From the NCBI GenBank assembly GCA_034387635.1, contig JAOANU010000009.1:496001-560000 (forward strand): 64,000 bases of DNA, given 5' to 3'. The notes beneath the pieces are model-generated. The model did no database searches. It saw only the letters and a program-made list of their open reading frames with translations, and was not told the origin of the DNA. The translations under genes were made by a program, and so were the position numbers. Of this stretch, positions 1 through 11,776 are shown piece after piece (the stretch's first letter is position 1; every line of letters starts with the position of its first letter). Source of the DNA: Rhodosporidiobolus odoratus. Its lineage: Eukaryota; Basidiomycota; Microbotryomycetes; Sporidiobolales; Sporidiobolaceae.

Positions 1-219
1 TCACGCTTTTCGCATTCTCAGCATCCGTATCAAGTCATGAACCAGCCCATTCCTCAGCACCTCGGCAATCACGACCACGAGGACGAGTCAACTCAGCAGC
101 ACCAAGGGGAGCGAGAGACGTCTCCGTTCACCTTTGAGAAGTTCTTAAAGTTTGACTCTCTTGGGCAAAGAAAAGTGAGGAGGCGGAGGAGGGAGTGGGA
201 TAATCTGAGTGACGTATAA
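1..219 (+). CDS. C-terminal end of an unrecognised gene (truncated at left edge)
   Basis: Reading frame 1 is open from the first base to a TAA ending at 219 and gives about 72 residues. It is hydrophilic, with a His/Glu/Gln-rich stretch followed by an Arg-rich cluster near the end. The upstream part lies outside the window, so neither family nor function can be stated. The tail faces the 3' end of the snurportin gene, which suits a convergent gene end. It could also be chance open sequence, because only the frame and composition support it. Confidence 0.35.
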   Translation, partial: SRFSHSQHPYQVMNQPIPQHLGNHDHEDESTQQHQGERETSPFTFEKFLKFDSLGQRKVRRRRREWDNLSDV

Positions 220-755
220 GGGGAATGGTGAAAATGGCTCGTATGTAGCCTCAGCCCCAGGGGACTGCGACGGTATGCTGGCATGTTAAGGCTTTTCATC
301 CGGTATGCCACCAATTTGAGAAGGTCAATCGAAGTCGACGGTACCACATCAGAGATCGCAGCACACCGTCTCCTTGCATTTGCTGGTACATGCAGTCTTG
401 CAGTGCTACTCACGGTAGTCCGTGGTGGCGGACATGGCAAAGTCTATTCTGCACACTCGAGCTGATATGTCGCATGCAGCTCACTCGTTCCCGATGTACT
501 TACCCCGTTGCGTGCCTGACTGTGGCATTCGACGAGCTCCATTTGGCGAGCTCCAGAGCCCACAGTCCTTCGGGACCTAAAGAGATCGGGCAGACCAAGC
601 AAGGCGAGAGTAGCAGTTTCCACCAGCGTTTTGAGGTATCAAGCTGATATGTCGAGCCGACAGACTGTAGTGTATCACTTTAGACGCTCAATACAGGCCA
701 TGTGCGGTACATGCAAGTAAGCGCGCCCAAACTTACCTCTACCTGTCTCGGACAC
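220..755. other. Convergent intergenic space
   Basis: This stretch lies between two gene 3' ends. It holds only short frames with no recognisable motif, RNA gene or repeat. Confidence 0.5.
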
Positions 756-2184
756 TCAAGCCCCATCCATCTGCACCTCCTTCCCCCTCAGCGCAATCGC
801 CGCTTCCCCACCCCTACTCTCCCACTCCTCGATCAAATGCCTGAGCCTCTCAACCCCTTCCGCCTCCTTCATACCCTCTTCCGTCACTCGTAGCGGAACC
901 CAGCCTACAAGTGGGGTTGAACCGCTCTCATAATGTGCTGAACCGAGGTAGAGGAGAAGTCCTTCGGGTTGGAAGGGGATTTGGACGGTTTGAGGTGAGA
1001 AAGATGGGGAGGTAGAATCGGAGGAGGAAGGTGCGGGGATGAGAACTTGACAGGGCATCGCGGCCGGCTCGGCGAGGGAGTTGAGCAGAGGGAGGAGCGT
1101 CAGAGGCATGAGGGGTGGTGCCTTCGAAGGTACGGGCAGCACCAGTGTCGAGTTCAAAGCTGAGCGGTTCGAAGAGTTCCCGCCCGAAGGCTGATACAGC
1201 TGTGTAGGAAGTTCGGAAAGCTTCGACGAGAGGAAGAAAGCGCTGTGTCAAGGGAGGAAAAGGTCAGACAGGGCTGCGATGCGGGGACACCGAGCGTATA
1301 CTCACCGCATCTCAGCCTCGCAGTCACCGAGGAACTGTCCTTTCCACTTCATCAAATCCAGTACCCAGAGCACTGATTGCGAAGAGTCCTGCAAGCGGGC
1401 GGGCTCGTCAGCGCGTGATCAGCGCAGGGAAATGAGCGGGAGCTCACCCACACAGCGTCTAGCAAGCAATCAGAGGGAAGAGCAGTCTTCAGCCGAGCTA
1501 GGGTGCGGCTAAGTGCGAGCAAGTCAGCTGGACGACACTGGCTTCAGGGCAAGACCCAGCAATCGGACGCACCCGGCAACGCGGCTGTATAGTATAGTGT
1601 TGCCGTATACTATGAGCCAGACGGTCTCAGTATGTGTCAGACGAGCAGAGTCACACCCTTCAAGGCTCAAGAAAGGCTCACCTCCTTCGGTACTCGTTGC
1701 AACCAAGCACCTCTTCCCATGCGGACACACGACCGCTCTCCACTCAGTCTCGAGCCCTTCCGGCAAGGAATGGCGTAGATCGAGCGTCTCAGGCCAAGTG
1801 AGCAGATTCTTTGCCCATGAAACGTACTTTCGCTTGTGGGCTTTTCTTTTGGCCTTGGAAATGACAGGCGAGGTTTGAGCAGTCTGGCTCGGCAGCGATG
1901 GGTGCTGCTCTGCGTTTTGCTCCGAGTCGGAGTTGTCGGAACCGGCAAGAGACAGGTCCTCCATGAAGTCGAGTTCGCGGAATGAAGAGCGTGCGGCTTC
2001 GATGGCATGGGTGCGACGCTGCGATGAGAGGCGTCAGCATCTTGAAAAGCAGTCAGGGGAATTCACTGACCTCCTTCTGTGCGTCCAATGCGTGCCTTCT
2101 TCGTCTGCTCTGAGCTGAAGAAGGTGTGAGAGGGGCCGAGTGATAGGATTCGCGCCGGTGGTTGGGGTCGAGATGGTTACCCAT
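756..2184 (-). CDS. SNUPN: Snurportin-1-like m3G-cap snRNP import adaptor
   Basis: Snurportin binds the trimethylguanosine cap of spliceosomal snRNAs and links U snRNPs to importin beta for nuclear import. The first exon (2184..2071, exactly 38 codons) ends in an Arg-rich importin-beta-binding segment (RRRRHALDAQKE) that continues into exon 2 (RRTHAIEAARSSFRELDF). The next exons carry the cap-binding core: EWRAVVCPHGKRCLVAT, then LLDAVW, then VLDLMKWKGQFLGDCEAEMR, and finally EGLLLYLGSAHYESGSTPLVGW, which matches the conserved 'GLLFYH..HY.PGSTPLVGW' segment. At least five introns interrupt the gene. The start is the ATG at 2184, since it gives the basic N-terminus in frame. Saccharomyces cerevisiae has no snurportin, so its presence fits a basidiomycete. 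The gene is divergent to LSM6. Confidence 0.88.
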
Positions 2185-2373
2185 GACGGAGACTACAGTG
2201 TTGATGCTGTTTGCGAGGTGCAATACCGTACAAGCGTAGTATGAGGGAGATTGAAGAGGGGAACGAGCAATTTCCACTCTCCCCACCCGTCGTCTCGCTC
2301 GTGCGACTCAGTAACTCTAGCCAGCTATCAGTCAGCTCTACATCTATACATCTGAAACCTACTTAAGTCCCCA
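2185..2373. promoter_or_regulatory. Divergent promoter, snurportin / LSM6
   Basis: Only 189 bp separate the two start codons, so both promoters must lie here or overlap the genes. Both products act on snRNPs, and co-regulation is possible but is inference. No TATA box was identified. Confidence 0.45.
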
Positions 2374-2832
2374 ATGTCAGACGTCGCCTCTCCCCCTCCC
2401 GCTCAACCTACCGACGCTACTTCACCTCAACCCGAAGAACAACTCCTCCCGGGACCAGGTGCATTCCTCAAGGGAGTAGTAGGTCAACAAGTAGTCGTCA
2501 GGCTCAACAGTGGGGTCGATTACCGAGGTGCGTCCGTACCCTTCTTTCGTCCATCTCCCGTTTCGCATATTGACTTTCTCTCCGCGCGATTTGGTTCATT
2601 CGACGTGACTGTTCGGCTACATAGGGACTTTGAGCTGCCTGGACGGTTACATGAATATCGCGCTCGAGCAAACAGAAGAATACGTCAACGGGGTCAAGAC
2701 GAACGAGTACGGAGATGCATTCGTGAGGGGCAACAACGGTGCGCTTCTTCCCTTCCAAGGTTCCTTGAGCCCACAGGACGGTAAAGCTGACGACCGACCT
2801 GCACAGTCCTCTACATTTCGCGGTTATCTTGA
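2374..2832 (+). CDS. LSM6: U6 snRNA-associated Sm-like protein LSm6
   Basis: LSm6 is a subunit of the LSm2-8 ring, which binds the U6 snRNA 3' end in the nucleus, and of the LSm1-7 ring in mRNA decay. The exons 2374..2527, 2625..2741 and 2807..2832 sum in frame to 98 residues. After an extra N-terminal Pro/Gln-rich stretch of about 28 residues, the Sm fold is almost canonical: FLKGVVGQQVVVRLNSGVDY for Sm1 and LSCLDGYMNIALEQTEEY, with the second Sm motif FVRGNNVLYIS just before the stop. Human LSm6 is 80 residues, so the extra length is all at the N-terminus. Both introns have GT-AG ends. The family assignment is very secure. Confidence 0.95.
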
Positions 2833-3132
2833 TTGGTGTTCAAGGGAGGTAGAAAAGGCGGGCGCTGGTAGCGCTTGTAACGATCAGGATGTACAGCATC
2901 TTGGGTGCTAGCGAGGCTTGAGGTCAGGGCATCGACAGTACGACAAGGGCAGCCAGAATGCCTGTATCTCCAGCATAAATCAGCAATTTCCCTCCATTTT
3001 TGGTTCCCGATCAATCTATCTTTGGTCTCTTGCTGTCGAGACAGAGCGGTTTTCTGTGATGGTGCAACAGCTATTCACAGATTTCCTACTGCTCCAACGT
3101 GATCAAGCAAGTCTCCTGCCTTCCCTCCCCGT
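2833..3132. other. Convergent 3' spacer
   Basis: 300 bp between the LSM6 and MIL1-like stops. I see no gene or RNA signal in it. Confidence 0.5.
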
Positions 3133-6114
3133 TCAAGCCTCATCAAGGAGCCTTCTCCCCCCGGTACATTCCTTCCTCCCACTCAACCTCCTCCTCTCCT
3201 CATCCTCCGGATGTTCCCCCGCAACCTTCCTCTCCTCCACCAAACTCATCTTCTTCACACCTTCCTGAGCTTCGTCCAACGGAAACGGAGAAGGGAGGTC
3301 TCGACGCTTGGCGACCCGGTCTAGGATAGCAGCAAGTTGGTTGCGCAGGTCGAGGTGACCTTTTTGAAGCAGGTCCGAGGCGTCGAGGTCGGTGATGCCC
3401 TCGACTTTGACAGGGCGGAGACTAGAAGATAACGCAGAAAGAGGAGGCGGGTCAACACCAAAGAGCTTCAGGTGAAAGATCCGAGCCGAAGGGGAAGGAG
3501 AAAGACACAGACAGAGACAGGATAGAGACAAGCGCACCCAGCAATCTTACTCGATAGAGTATACAACCTCGCCGCAATCCCCAACACCCAATCCTCAGTC
3601 GAATAAACATTTACCACCTCATGACTGACCACACTCCTCGCACTAGCCCAAGCGACCGGAGAAGGTGAATCGGGAAGAGAGATGAGCACGGCGGAATAGA
3701 CTAGGTGACCGAGTTGACGTTTGTGGAGTTCGAGGAGGCAGGAGAAGATGATAGAGGCGCCGGGACCGTAACCGATGAGCTGGGTCGGGCGTTTGCCTTG
3801 GACCTCTTTCATGAGGATTTCGGCGAGAAGGACGCCGGCTTTCTTGGCTTTGTCCTGTCGTCGACTCGAGGGTGTCAGTACAATCCTGGGCCCACTGTGA
3901 TCGAGTGGGAGGAATAAAAAGAACTTACCCTGCATCTCGAAAAGTCACTATCGAACGCGGTCGTAGCCCCTTGGAAGACCGTCAACGGCAGCGCGACTCC
4001 CGCATAAACGGCCGCCAGCGCCGTCCTCTTGATCACCTCGGTTCCCCCCATAGTGATCAGCTTATTCTTGACGAATGATTCAAGGGATTTGCCAGCTTCG
4101 AGGAAAGCTATTTGTGAGAGTGGAGGTCAATCAGATTCCGGCGCCGAGATGCACGAAGGTAGAAGGTAACGACGTACTTTGCGAATCAGCTTTGAGGGCA
4201 AAAGCGTCGATCCTGGCGGTGCGGAAGGTGGACCGCCAGGGGTCGATGCTGTCCTTCTGGTCGAGGAGAAAACCCGAAGCGACGACTGAGCGAAGCGCTC
4301 AAAGTCAGCGCCAGTACAAGGAACGCCGGGCTAAAGCGACTACATACTCGTCGCAGTCAGCGAAGGGATCTGAGGTGCATCCGCCAGCTCTTCGTCCTTA
4401 ATCGGCTCGAAAGAGACGGATTCCAAGCCTTGCATACGGCGGTGCGTGCGGTACCCAGCGAGACCACCTGTACGTTCAATTCCACACAGACATGTGTCAG
4501 CGACGATCTTCCGTCAGAATGGCGGTAGGCGGCGGGTGAACGGAGTGTAGGGACCCGGACGAACCGCCTCCGAGACCGAGAAGGGTGCCTATCAGGACTG
4601 CTCCACCGGCGCCGGAGAAGGCTGCGATGCCGAACGTTCCTGCTAGCACAGGCGCGAGAGCGGGAGCAGCGAGTCCTATCAAAGATTCGGAGAAGGACCC
4701 GAAGTCAATCACTCGCGCACAGAGAGGGAAAAGTAGGAGGACATGAAGAAGCGGGAGGAGGACGGAAATGCAGGTGACAGGAGGGACAGATGCAGACTCA
4801 CCTCCAGTCAAGCCGATCGCCACTCCACCCAGAACAAACCCAGCTCCCGTCGCGGCCCACTTGCCAAAGTTGCCTTTGCTCGCCGCCTTTTGCTTCCATT
4901 CCTGAGCAGCTTCATCCCACTCCTTTCCCTCGCCTCCGTCTTTCGCAGCCTGTTGAGCCTTGATGTCGCTCTGCTGCAGCTGGAAGTAGAGGAAGTGGGC
5001 GATGGAGCATTCGACATCCGAGACGACTTGCTCTTTGATGCCTAGAATCTCGACAGTGCAGACGACCAGGGAGCGGGAAAGAGCCGTATAGTTGAGGGGT
5101 GGAGGTTGACCCGAGGCATCCTTCGACGCTGCGGTGGTAGAGTCGGAAGAAGAGGAGGACTTGGAGAACAGCCCTCCGACTTTGGCAGCAGCACTGCTCA
5201 TTCCCGCAGCCTTCTTCTCCCTATCGACCTCTCCACCCTGCTGAACTGCGCCGACAAGCCCCAAGGACACGAGCACCAATTCCCACACGACGTCCCACTC
5301 CTTTTTCTCCCTCGCCGTGCGCTTGTCCTCTTCACTCTTGGCACTCTTCTCCTCCCGACTCAGCAATCCATCCAAGGCATCATACATCTTCATGCCACTG
5401 TCCGGTGATTCCGGCAGTTGCGTCATCTCGATCCCGAAGTGGGCAGTAATGAGTACGAGCCAGTGAGTAGCTTGGGCGATGGTAGTTTTCATGAGGGCCT
5501 TGACGCGGGCTTGTTCGGCGTCGAGTTGGCGTTGAGCGGTGAGGCGGGATTGGACCGAAGGTGGCTGTGGGGGAGAAGAGGGGGATTCGGAGGTGGAGGG
5601 GCAAGTAGAGGGTGAGGAGGGAGGGTAGAGGTCGTCGAGGGTGAGGTGTTGGGTGTAGCGACCGGCGAGGGCGTGTAGGGAGGAGACTGTGAAAGGGACA
5701 GAGTGAACTTGCGGGGCGGACGGCAGTCGGGTGACTGTGAGGAAAGGTCAGGCGTACTTTTGGCGGCGATGGCGATGGTAAACTTGAGGCCATGATCGAA
5801 CGCCTCGACACGCGATTCGAGTGCATCGTTGCCCATCTTGAGTGCGGCGGATGAACAGCGCGAGCAGGTGGGAGTGTCAAGGGGGTGGGAGGTGAGGTGA
5901 GGTGGTGAAGAGCCGGAGGAGGACGAGGGGATATGGTCAGATGGTCCCCGAGGTCGAGAGGGCCGCAGAGACACTGTTCAAGGTCTGCGTGTGACAGCTA
6001 CAGGGCACAACAGGGGGATCCAGCGAGAACTGAGCGCTAGCCTTGTTAACGAGTTCGAGTTACGTTCACCTCGTCGATTTGTAGCCGCCTACTCTCACGT
6101 CGATCCGCTTCCAT
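3133..6114 (-). CDS. MIL1: DUF726 protein of the Mil1/TMCO4 family (putative alpha/beta-hydrolase fold)
   Basis: This belongs to DUF726, which includes human TMCO4 and yeast Mil1, an AP-1 clathrin adaptor ligand with a predicted lipase fold. In order it has a Pro/Ser-rich N-terminal part, a helical segment (MKTTIAQATHWLVLITAHFG), a Gly/Ala membrane-prone stretch (GAGFVLGGVAIGLTGG and APALAPVLAGTFGIAAFSG), GLAGYRTHRRMQGLE, then the hydrolase part with LIGYGPGASIIFSCL and the family C-terminus VEGITDLDASDLLQKGHLD. The nucleophile elbow reads GYGPG, where relatives have GxSxG, so the catalytic Ser appears replaced by Gly (GGT). The end at 3133 is firm. The start is inferred: ATG at 6114, a 16-nt first exon, then a GTGAGAG donor joining the next exon in frame. 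The coding frame is certain only from about 5970 downwards. Confidence 0.82.
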
Positions 6115-6423
6115 GGAGCACCGAGTAGCATGCAAGTTGCTCAATAGCTGTCAGCAACGCACACAGCTCGCTACAACTCTCAGGGAGGCTGCTGACGCTA
6201 TTCTCGGTCATCTTCATCATCTCATCGAATCTCTTCGGCTTGAACAGCTCTCTGCTTCTCTCCTGCTTACTCTATTTGGATACACTCCTGTTCGTGCACA
6301 ATTCGCTTGGGGTCGGCACCTTATCCGCTTCCTTACCCGTCCAGTCGCCGCGTACTTCGCCTCGCATCGCCCTTCAGCCTCCCGTACGGCCACCCCGCGA
6401 TAGCACTGGCCAGTAACCGCAGC
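6115..6423. promoter_or_regulatory. Divergent promoter, MIL1-like / MBOAT gene
   Basis: This 309 bp spacer separates two divergent start codons. It is pyrimidine-rich on the + strand near the acyltransferase start. No specific binding site was recognised. Confidence 0.4.
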
Positions 6424-8579
6424 ATGATCGCAAAGCCACACTCGAGCTCTCGTCTGCCTACACCTCCCGACTTCTCCCTCCCTCCCCTTCAAACTCTCTC
6501 CTTCGTCCCACTCCTCTTCCTCATCTGTCTCCTCCTGCAGCCTTCAGTCCCTGCTCGCCTCTCTCGAATACTACGCCTTTTGCTCCTACTACCAACAGCC
6601 TACCTCGCCTGGACCTCTACCTTTACCTACCGAATACAGCCCGTCGAATGGGCCATCACCGCAAATTTTCGGTGGGGCATCTTCTCAACCTACTTCCTCT
6701 GGAAGACGGGCGAGTGGTGCCTCGCTAGCGGGGCGGCCAAGGAGAAAGAACTGGCGTGGGTTGGCTTTGATGGCAAGGACGCGGCAAAACTGCATGCCGA
6801 CAAGGAGGGAAAAGCTGAAAACCTGGTTGACTCGGACGCCCACGACCATAACCCCCTTTCGAACCGCACAGGGTCTCTGCGGAAGCGGTACAACGGGGTA
6901 TTATTTCCCCAACCCGTGCGCCCTGCCCCGCCCGTCCTCGCAGCGCTTCATAACGGAGTCGGCCCAGAACCGCAGCAACTCCCGACGCCAACTCCGTCTC
7001 CTCCCTTCAATCCCCCTCAGGCTCCCTCTACAGCCCTATCAGCAGTACAACGACCGTCCCTCGCCGAGTCCGCCACTCCGTCCTCTCGCCTCACTCCCGT
7101 TACCCACGCAAAAACTGTCGCCCTCCGATCGTCGCAGCGCGCGCACCCTCTCCGCGTTCTAGCCGATGCGACCCACCTCCTGACCTCCCTACGAGGGGTC
7201 GGCTACGCCTGGGGTCCCTCTCGAAAATCTCTTCCCCCTTCCGCCCCTTCACACGGGGCATTCCTGCGCCGTTCAGCCCTGGAGATGCTCGAATCCCACA
7301 TCATCGATGTCACTTGCCTCGCGCTTCAGGTCCACCATCGAGACGAACTACTAGCACCTCTTCTATCCTCGACTCTGCCTCCTCTTTTTCCGACCCCTGC
7401 CGCAGCCGAACCCTTCGCCTCCCTCCTCGCCCGCCTTTGCGTCGGCATCGACCTCTACGTCCAGATGCTCATCGGCTTCAACGGCACCAACATGAGTTTT
7501 CTCCTCCTGTCCCATGTCACGAATTCCGTGCTAGACTCGGTACCGAAAGAATGGGGTTGGACCTGGCGAGCAGTGTTTGACACGAGGGAGTATGCGCCTC
7601 TGTTTGATTCGCCGTTTAGCAAGATGGGAGATGGGGGTGTAAGCGCCTTCTGGGGTAAGCGGTGGCATGCTCTCTTCAGGGCGAGGTGCGCTGCTTCTCC
7701 TGTTCTTTCGCCTTTTGCTGTTTTTGGCTTATGAACGGTCGTGCAGCTTTACCGCTTTGGGCTTCCGACCTTCCATGTCCCTCGCTCGACGACTTCGACT
7801 GCCCAGCTCTTTTGGTAGGCTGCTAGGCGCCTTCGTGGTATTCGCCATGAGTGGCTGGATGCATTGGCAAGGTGCGACAACCTTTCTCCCTTCTCTCCCT
7901 ACTCCTGATCACATTCCGCTCTTTGCTGCTCTTGTCTAGCTCCGTATTCCAACTGGTGATGACACTCGCGCTTCCTCTGACCCTAAAAAACAGCCATCTA
8001 CTCCGCCCGCCTCTCTGACGACCCAACCTCCTCCGGCCTAACCTTCCTCACCCAACATTCCCTCTCCCCCGCCACTATCTACCCACCGCCCTGGTCCACC
8101 CTCTCCTTCAGCGAACGTCACGGAACCTGGATTTTCTTCCTCCTTCAGCCTGTAGCGGTGGCGGCTGAGGTGGTCTGGATGGCGAGTACTGGGAGGAGGG
8201 TTGGTGGATGGGTTGGGAGAGTTTGGACGACGCTGTGGATTGTAGGATTGGGTCAGGCCGCGGTTGGGAGCAGTTGGTACGTCAGGATCCCCCCATCTCG
8301 CGCGCTCAGTCGTCTTCTTCCGTTTCTTTTCGCCTTTTGTGGTCTTCTTTCATCTGATTCCATCTTCTCGACTCGGGGCGCCTCAGTGGCTCCTCTCGTT
8401 ATTTGGTGGTATGGAAGTATCAAGTCACTGATCCCTTGTCCCTTGCCCTCGCTCGCAGGCTCGCCTTAGGTCTCGTTCACGGTCTTCCCCCAGTCCACCT
8501 TTGGAGCTGGCATCGCTTTTTCCTGCCCGTTCTCTCATCAGCTCCTATGCCTATATTCATGAAGATACCCATAGCCTAA
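6424..8579 (+). CDS. Wax-synthase-domain membrane-bound O-acyltransferase
   Basis: Members of this MBOAT subgroup transfer acyl groups to alcohols or other small acceptors in membranes; the acceptor here is unknown. The exons 6424..7685, 7747..7871, 7994..8276 and 8459..8579 sum in frame to 596 residues. The N-terminus has hydrophobic helices (FVPLLFLICLLLQ; LLLLLPTAYLAW), followed by WAITANFRWG, a low-complexity Pro/Ser linker, and then the wax-synthase signature AFWGKRWHALFR. The next exon carries FVVFAMSGWMHWQG, which holds the expected active-site His. Further hydrophobic stretches follow, and the end reads GLVHGLPPVHLWSWHRFF. The ATG at 6424 is the first in this frame. Domain identity is solid. 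Whether it makes wax esters or modifies a secondary metabolite cannot be told. Confidence 0.85.
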
Positions 8580-8808
8580 TCAAGTTGTCGTATTCATACA
8601 TCTGCAAGCATAGAGTTCTCGAAGCGGATCAAGAGTTTTCTTCCCCGTGAAGTGTTGGCCCTTCTTCATGACGCTCGTCGCCAAGCTCGACGAGCCTTGC
8701 AGGCAATTTGCCCTGCGAACAAGCTTAGGGGACGAGTAACACCTATTCTTCGATGAGACTTACAGCAGCTCTTGCACTCTCACTCTAGCTACCGCTCAAC
8801 ATACATAC

Positions 8809-11255
8809 TTAGAACCCCTCTTCCGGCAACTCACTCTCCTCCATCCTATCCTTCATCTCACTCATATGAGGATGATAAGTGCTCCAAGTAAACCTCCTTC
8901 GATGAAACGAACCTGGGTTGAAGACGAGACAGCGTTCGTAGACTAGTTTGTAAGGGTCGAAAGAGTCGGCTAGGATGAGCTATGCATGGGATCGCGGGTG
9001 AACGAGTCAGCGGTTACGAAGTAGGCGAGAAGAGAGGGGTTTGGGAGAGGGTTTGAACGTACGGTGGTTGGCATGGGGTAGAGGCGCAGGGCGTGATCGT
9101 AGTCCCACAGGACAGGGCGGACGGGCAGAGGCAAAGGTGCGAGGTGCGCCTGGTCGAGAATGGTTTGCACCAGCTGCAGGAAGGAGAAGAAAACGGAGTA
9201 AGCACGGCAGGAACGGCCAAGTGAACAGACGATTCCGGTCCGAAGAAGACTGACCGCTTTCTTCAAATCCCCCTTCTTGGCCCCCTCTTCTTCCCCCGGA
9301 AACCTCACCGCATTCCTCATCATCCTCCCCATCAAATCATCCCTAAACACGACAATCTCCTGACTGAACCACCTGATTCGGCAGGGGTTGCTTCCCAAAG
9401 TTAGGTTGGGAATCTTGGCGAGCAGGGCTTTGACGAGGGCTTCGGGGAGGGCGGGTCGAGGGAGGGCGGCGGAGGACCACGGGTCGGTCGGGCCGGGGAT
9501 GAGGAGGAAGTGAGAAGAGGCGAGGAGGGCGGGGAAGGAGGTGAGGAGGTTGGCGAGGGTCGTGAAGAGCTCTATTGACGAAAAGTGATAGTCAGGACTA
9601 CCGTACTCACCCACTGCTGCTTTGCTAAGAGCCGCGCAGGAGAGGACAGGAGCCAACTCACCTGTGTACTCCCTCATTGCCTCCCCGTCGAATAGCCACG
9701 GTCGGCTGCGGAAGTTACCGCAGAGGACAAACAATTTCGGTATGCTCTTCTCGTCCATGTCGTTGTAGACGCCGAGAACGTCCCGTAGTGCATCGAGCAC
9801 CTTCGCGCTGTCGAGATGCAGGTCGGACAGGACGATGAAGGAAGTTTCGTGGGCGGGCGACTGTTCTGCAAGGATCATGTCGGCCTGCGATCTCGGAAGC
9901 AGTCAGTGCCGGATCCGTTCATGGTCTGTCCGGGACCAAATCCCATGGGGACGTACCTCCTCGGTCGCCGAAAGCGCGCCAACACCGAGGAAGTCGTGGT
10001 GACCGTAGATCCCCCTGTGTACGCATCGATTCGAGTCAGCTTTGGTGATCGGTGACAGCGGATAACTTGAGAGCGCCAGGCGAGAGCCGCGTAGGAAGTC
10101 GACGGAATAAGAAGAAACCTGCGCACATCGCCTCATCTCGTCGTTCGCTTGGAGGATGTCCAATCTCGGCAACCTTGAATATCGAGTCGTGTGTGTAGTC
10201 GCCATCGACCAGTACGAAGGAACCTTCGGTGAACAACCCTGACTCTGGCGTCTGCAGGCGGAACAACCGAGTTATAGACGCCAGTAACCAAGACCTTGCC
10301 AGGAAAGATGACATACTGCTTCTGACAAGTCAAGTCGGACTTTATCGTCGAGGTCCTCAAGGTAAAACTCGTTGTCTTCCATACGAGTCAACAGGCCAAA
10401 GATGAGGAAGTGACCGCCTTGTCGTCCTAGAAGGTTCTTGATGGTAGTAAGCTGCGAACGAAGTGCTTGTCAGCTAAGGGCCATCCAGTTACATTCTCGA
10501 CGAAAGTGGAAACGTACTTTCATGTAGTCTGTCCGTTCGGGGCCAACAACAGCCGGCGGACAGAAATGCTCGTTGCGAAGGATAATTTGTTTGATGATGT
10601 TGAAGCGGTCTCTGAGGTAGCGAGACTTGGACAGAGCACCTGGTGCCAGTGTCGGTACCGTCTTTGATCTGCATGCGGCAGATCAGTCAACGGGTGCGTA
10701 GAGGGCAGAGCACAGGGAGCAAAAGGGGAAAAGGGCGGAAACGCACTTCTCGAAGGCCCCTCGTACTTCATCCCATCGCCACGCGGGCATGTCAAAGGCA
10801 TCGACGATCTTGAGTGCTTGCGAGGGGTCGAAGTCGTCCCCTCCCTCTCCATCGCCGGTATCGGCCGAAACCCTCAGTTTTTCATACGTTTCCTCGAGCA
10901 GATCTGGTGTAATCTTGCTAGGGCCGTCTGCAGAACGCCTCCTGTCAGCCCGTTCTGTTGACCGAGGGTCCGAAGGGAAGGCCATACCCAGTCCACTCCC
11001 ACTCCCCACACACCCTCTCACCAAATGTTCGAAAGTATCCAAAATCTCCTGCTCATCCTCCAGCTCGAACGTCTGAACAAAGTTCTCGAGCCATGCAATG
11101 ACGCCTGGAGCGAGCTGGAGGGAGTACTTTTGCTGAAACACCTTGCGAGCGAGGTGAGCGGTTCGTTGAGGTGAAGAGGCGGAGGTTGCAACGCGCTTGG
11201 CGGGTCGACCGCCGTTCGCTGCTGCTAGGCTACTAGAGCGTTGTGACGAGTACAT
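8809..11255 (-). CDS. DPB2: DNA polymerase epsilon subunit B
   Basis: Dpb2/POLE2 is the essential non-catalytic B subunit of leading-strand polymerase epsilon and links it to the CMG helicase. The N-terminal exon begins at ATG 11255 (MYSSQRSSS) and holds the helical region (FQQKYSLQLAPGVIAWLENF; TFELEDEQEILDTFEHLV; ITPDLLEETYEKL). Later exons form the inactive calcineurin-like phosphoesterase domain: FIVLSDLHLDSAKVLDALR, PKLFVLCGNFRSRPW, LLIPGPTDPW, SNPCRIRWFSQEIVVFRDDL. The C-terminus has LILADSFDPYKLVYERCLVF followed by NPGSFHRRRFTWSTYHP, which matches the family 'NPGSF' ending. Metal ligands of true phosphoesterases are absent, as expected for B subunits. About eight exons; the stop at 8809 follows ELPEEGF. 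Convergent with the MBOAT gene. Confidence 0.93.
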
Positions 11256-11776
11256 GTGGGCCTCGCTGGCTGTACGAGCAGGGCACGACGGGGAAGAGGT
11301 CAGGACGCGGCCGGCGAACCGCGACTCGACGCGTTCAGAAATGGCAAGCGCATTAAAGTCATTATTGTCGATTATGTGAATATGTGGCCTCTCCTCGTCC
11401 TGCTAGCAGCAGTAACTGCAAGAGTAGGCACACGATATATGCACACGACAAGGCGGAAAAGACTACGAGTATCGACTACTGCAGGGTACGAACGGCTCGA
11501 ACAGTCGTAAGGGTATAGGCGATGCTGGGTAGAGCGAGGAGTCATGCGCATCTTACAACCACCAAGCGGTCACTGTCGCGGCAGAGGGGAGATAAGCGAC
11601 GGAGCGTGAAGAGAAGAGGCGAAAATAAAATCCGGCGGCGTACTTATTTTCGTTGAGTCGCTGTCAGGGGCATTCGTGCTTCGGCGCGTCGGCCTGCGTG
11701 TTGGACAAGTCAGATGACCAAGGGTCGGTCGTAGAGAAGTTCGAGATAAGGAAGGAAACGTACTCGTATGCCAGTT
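11256..11776. other. Intergenic space between two minus-strand genes
   Basis: This probably contains the DPB2 promoter and the 3' end of the next gene. No supported gene, tRNA or repeat was seen. Confidence 0.45.
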
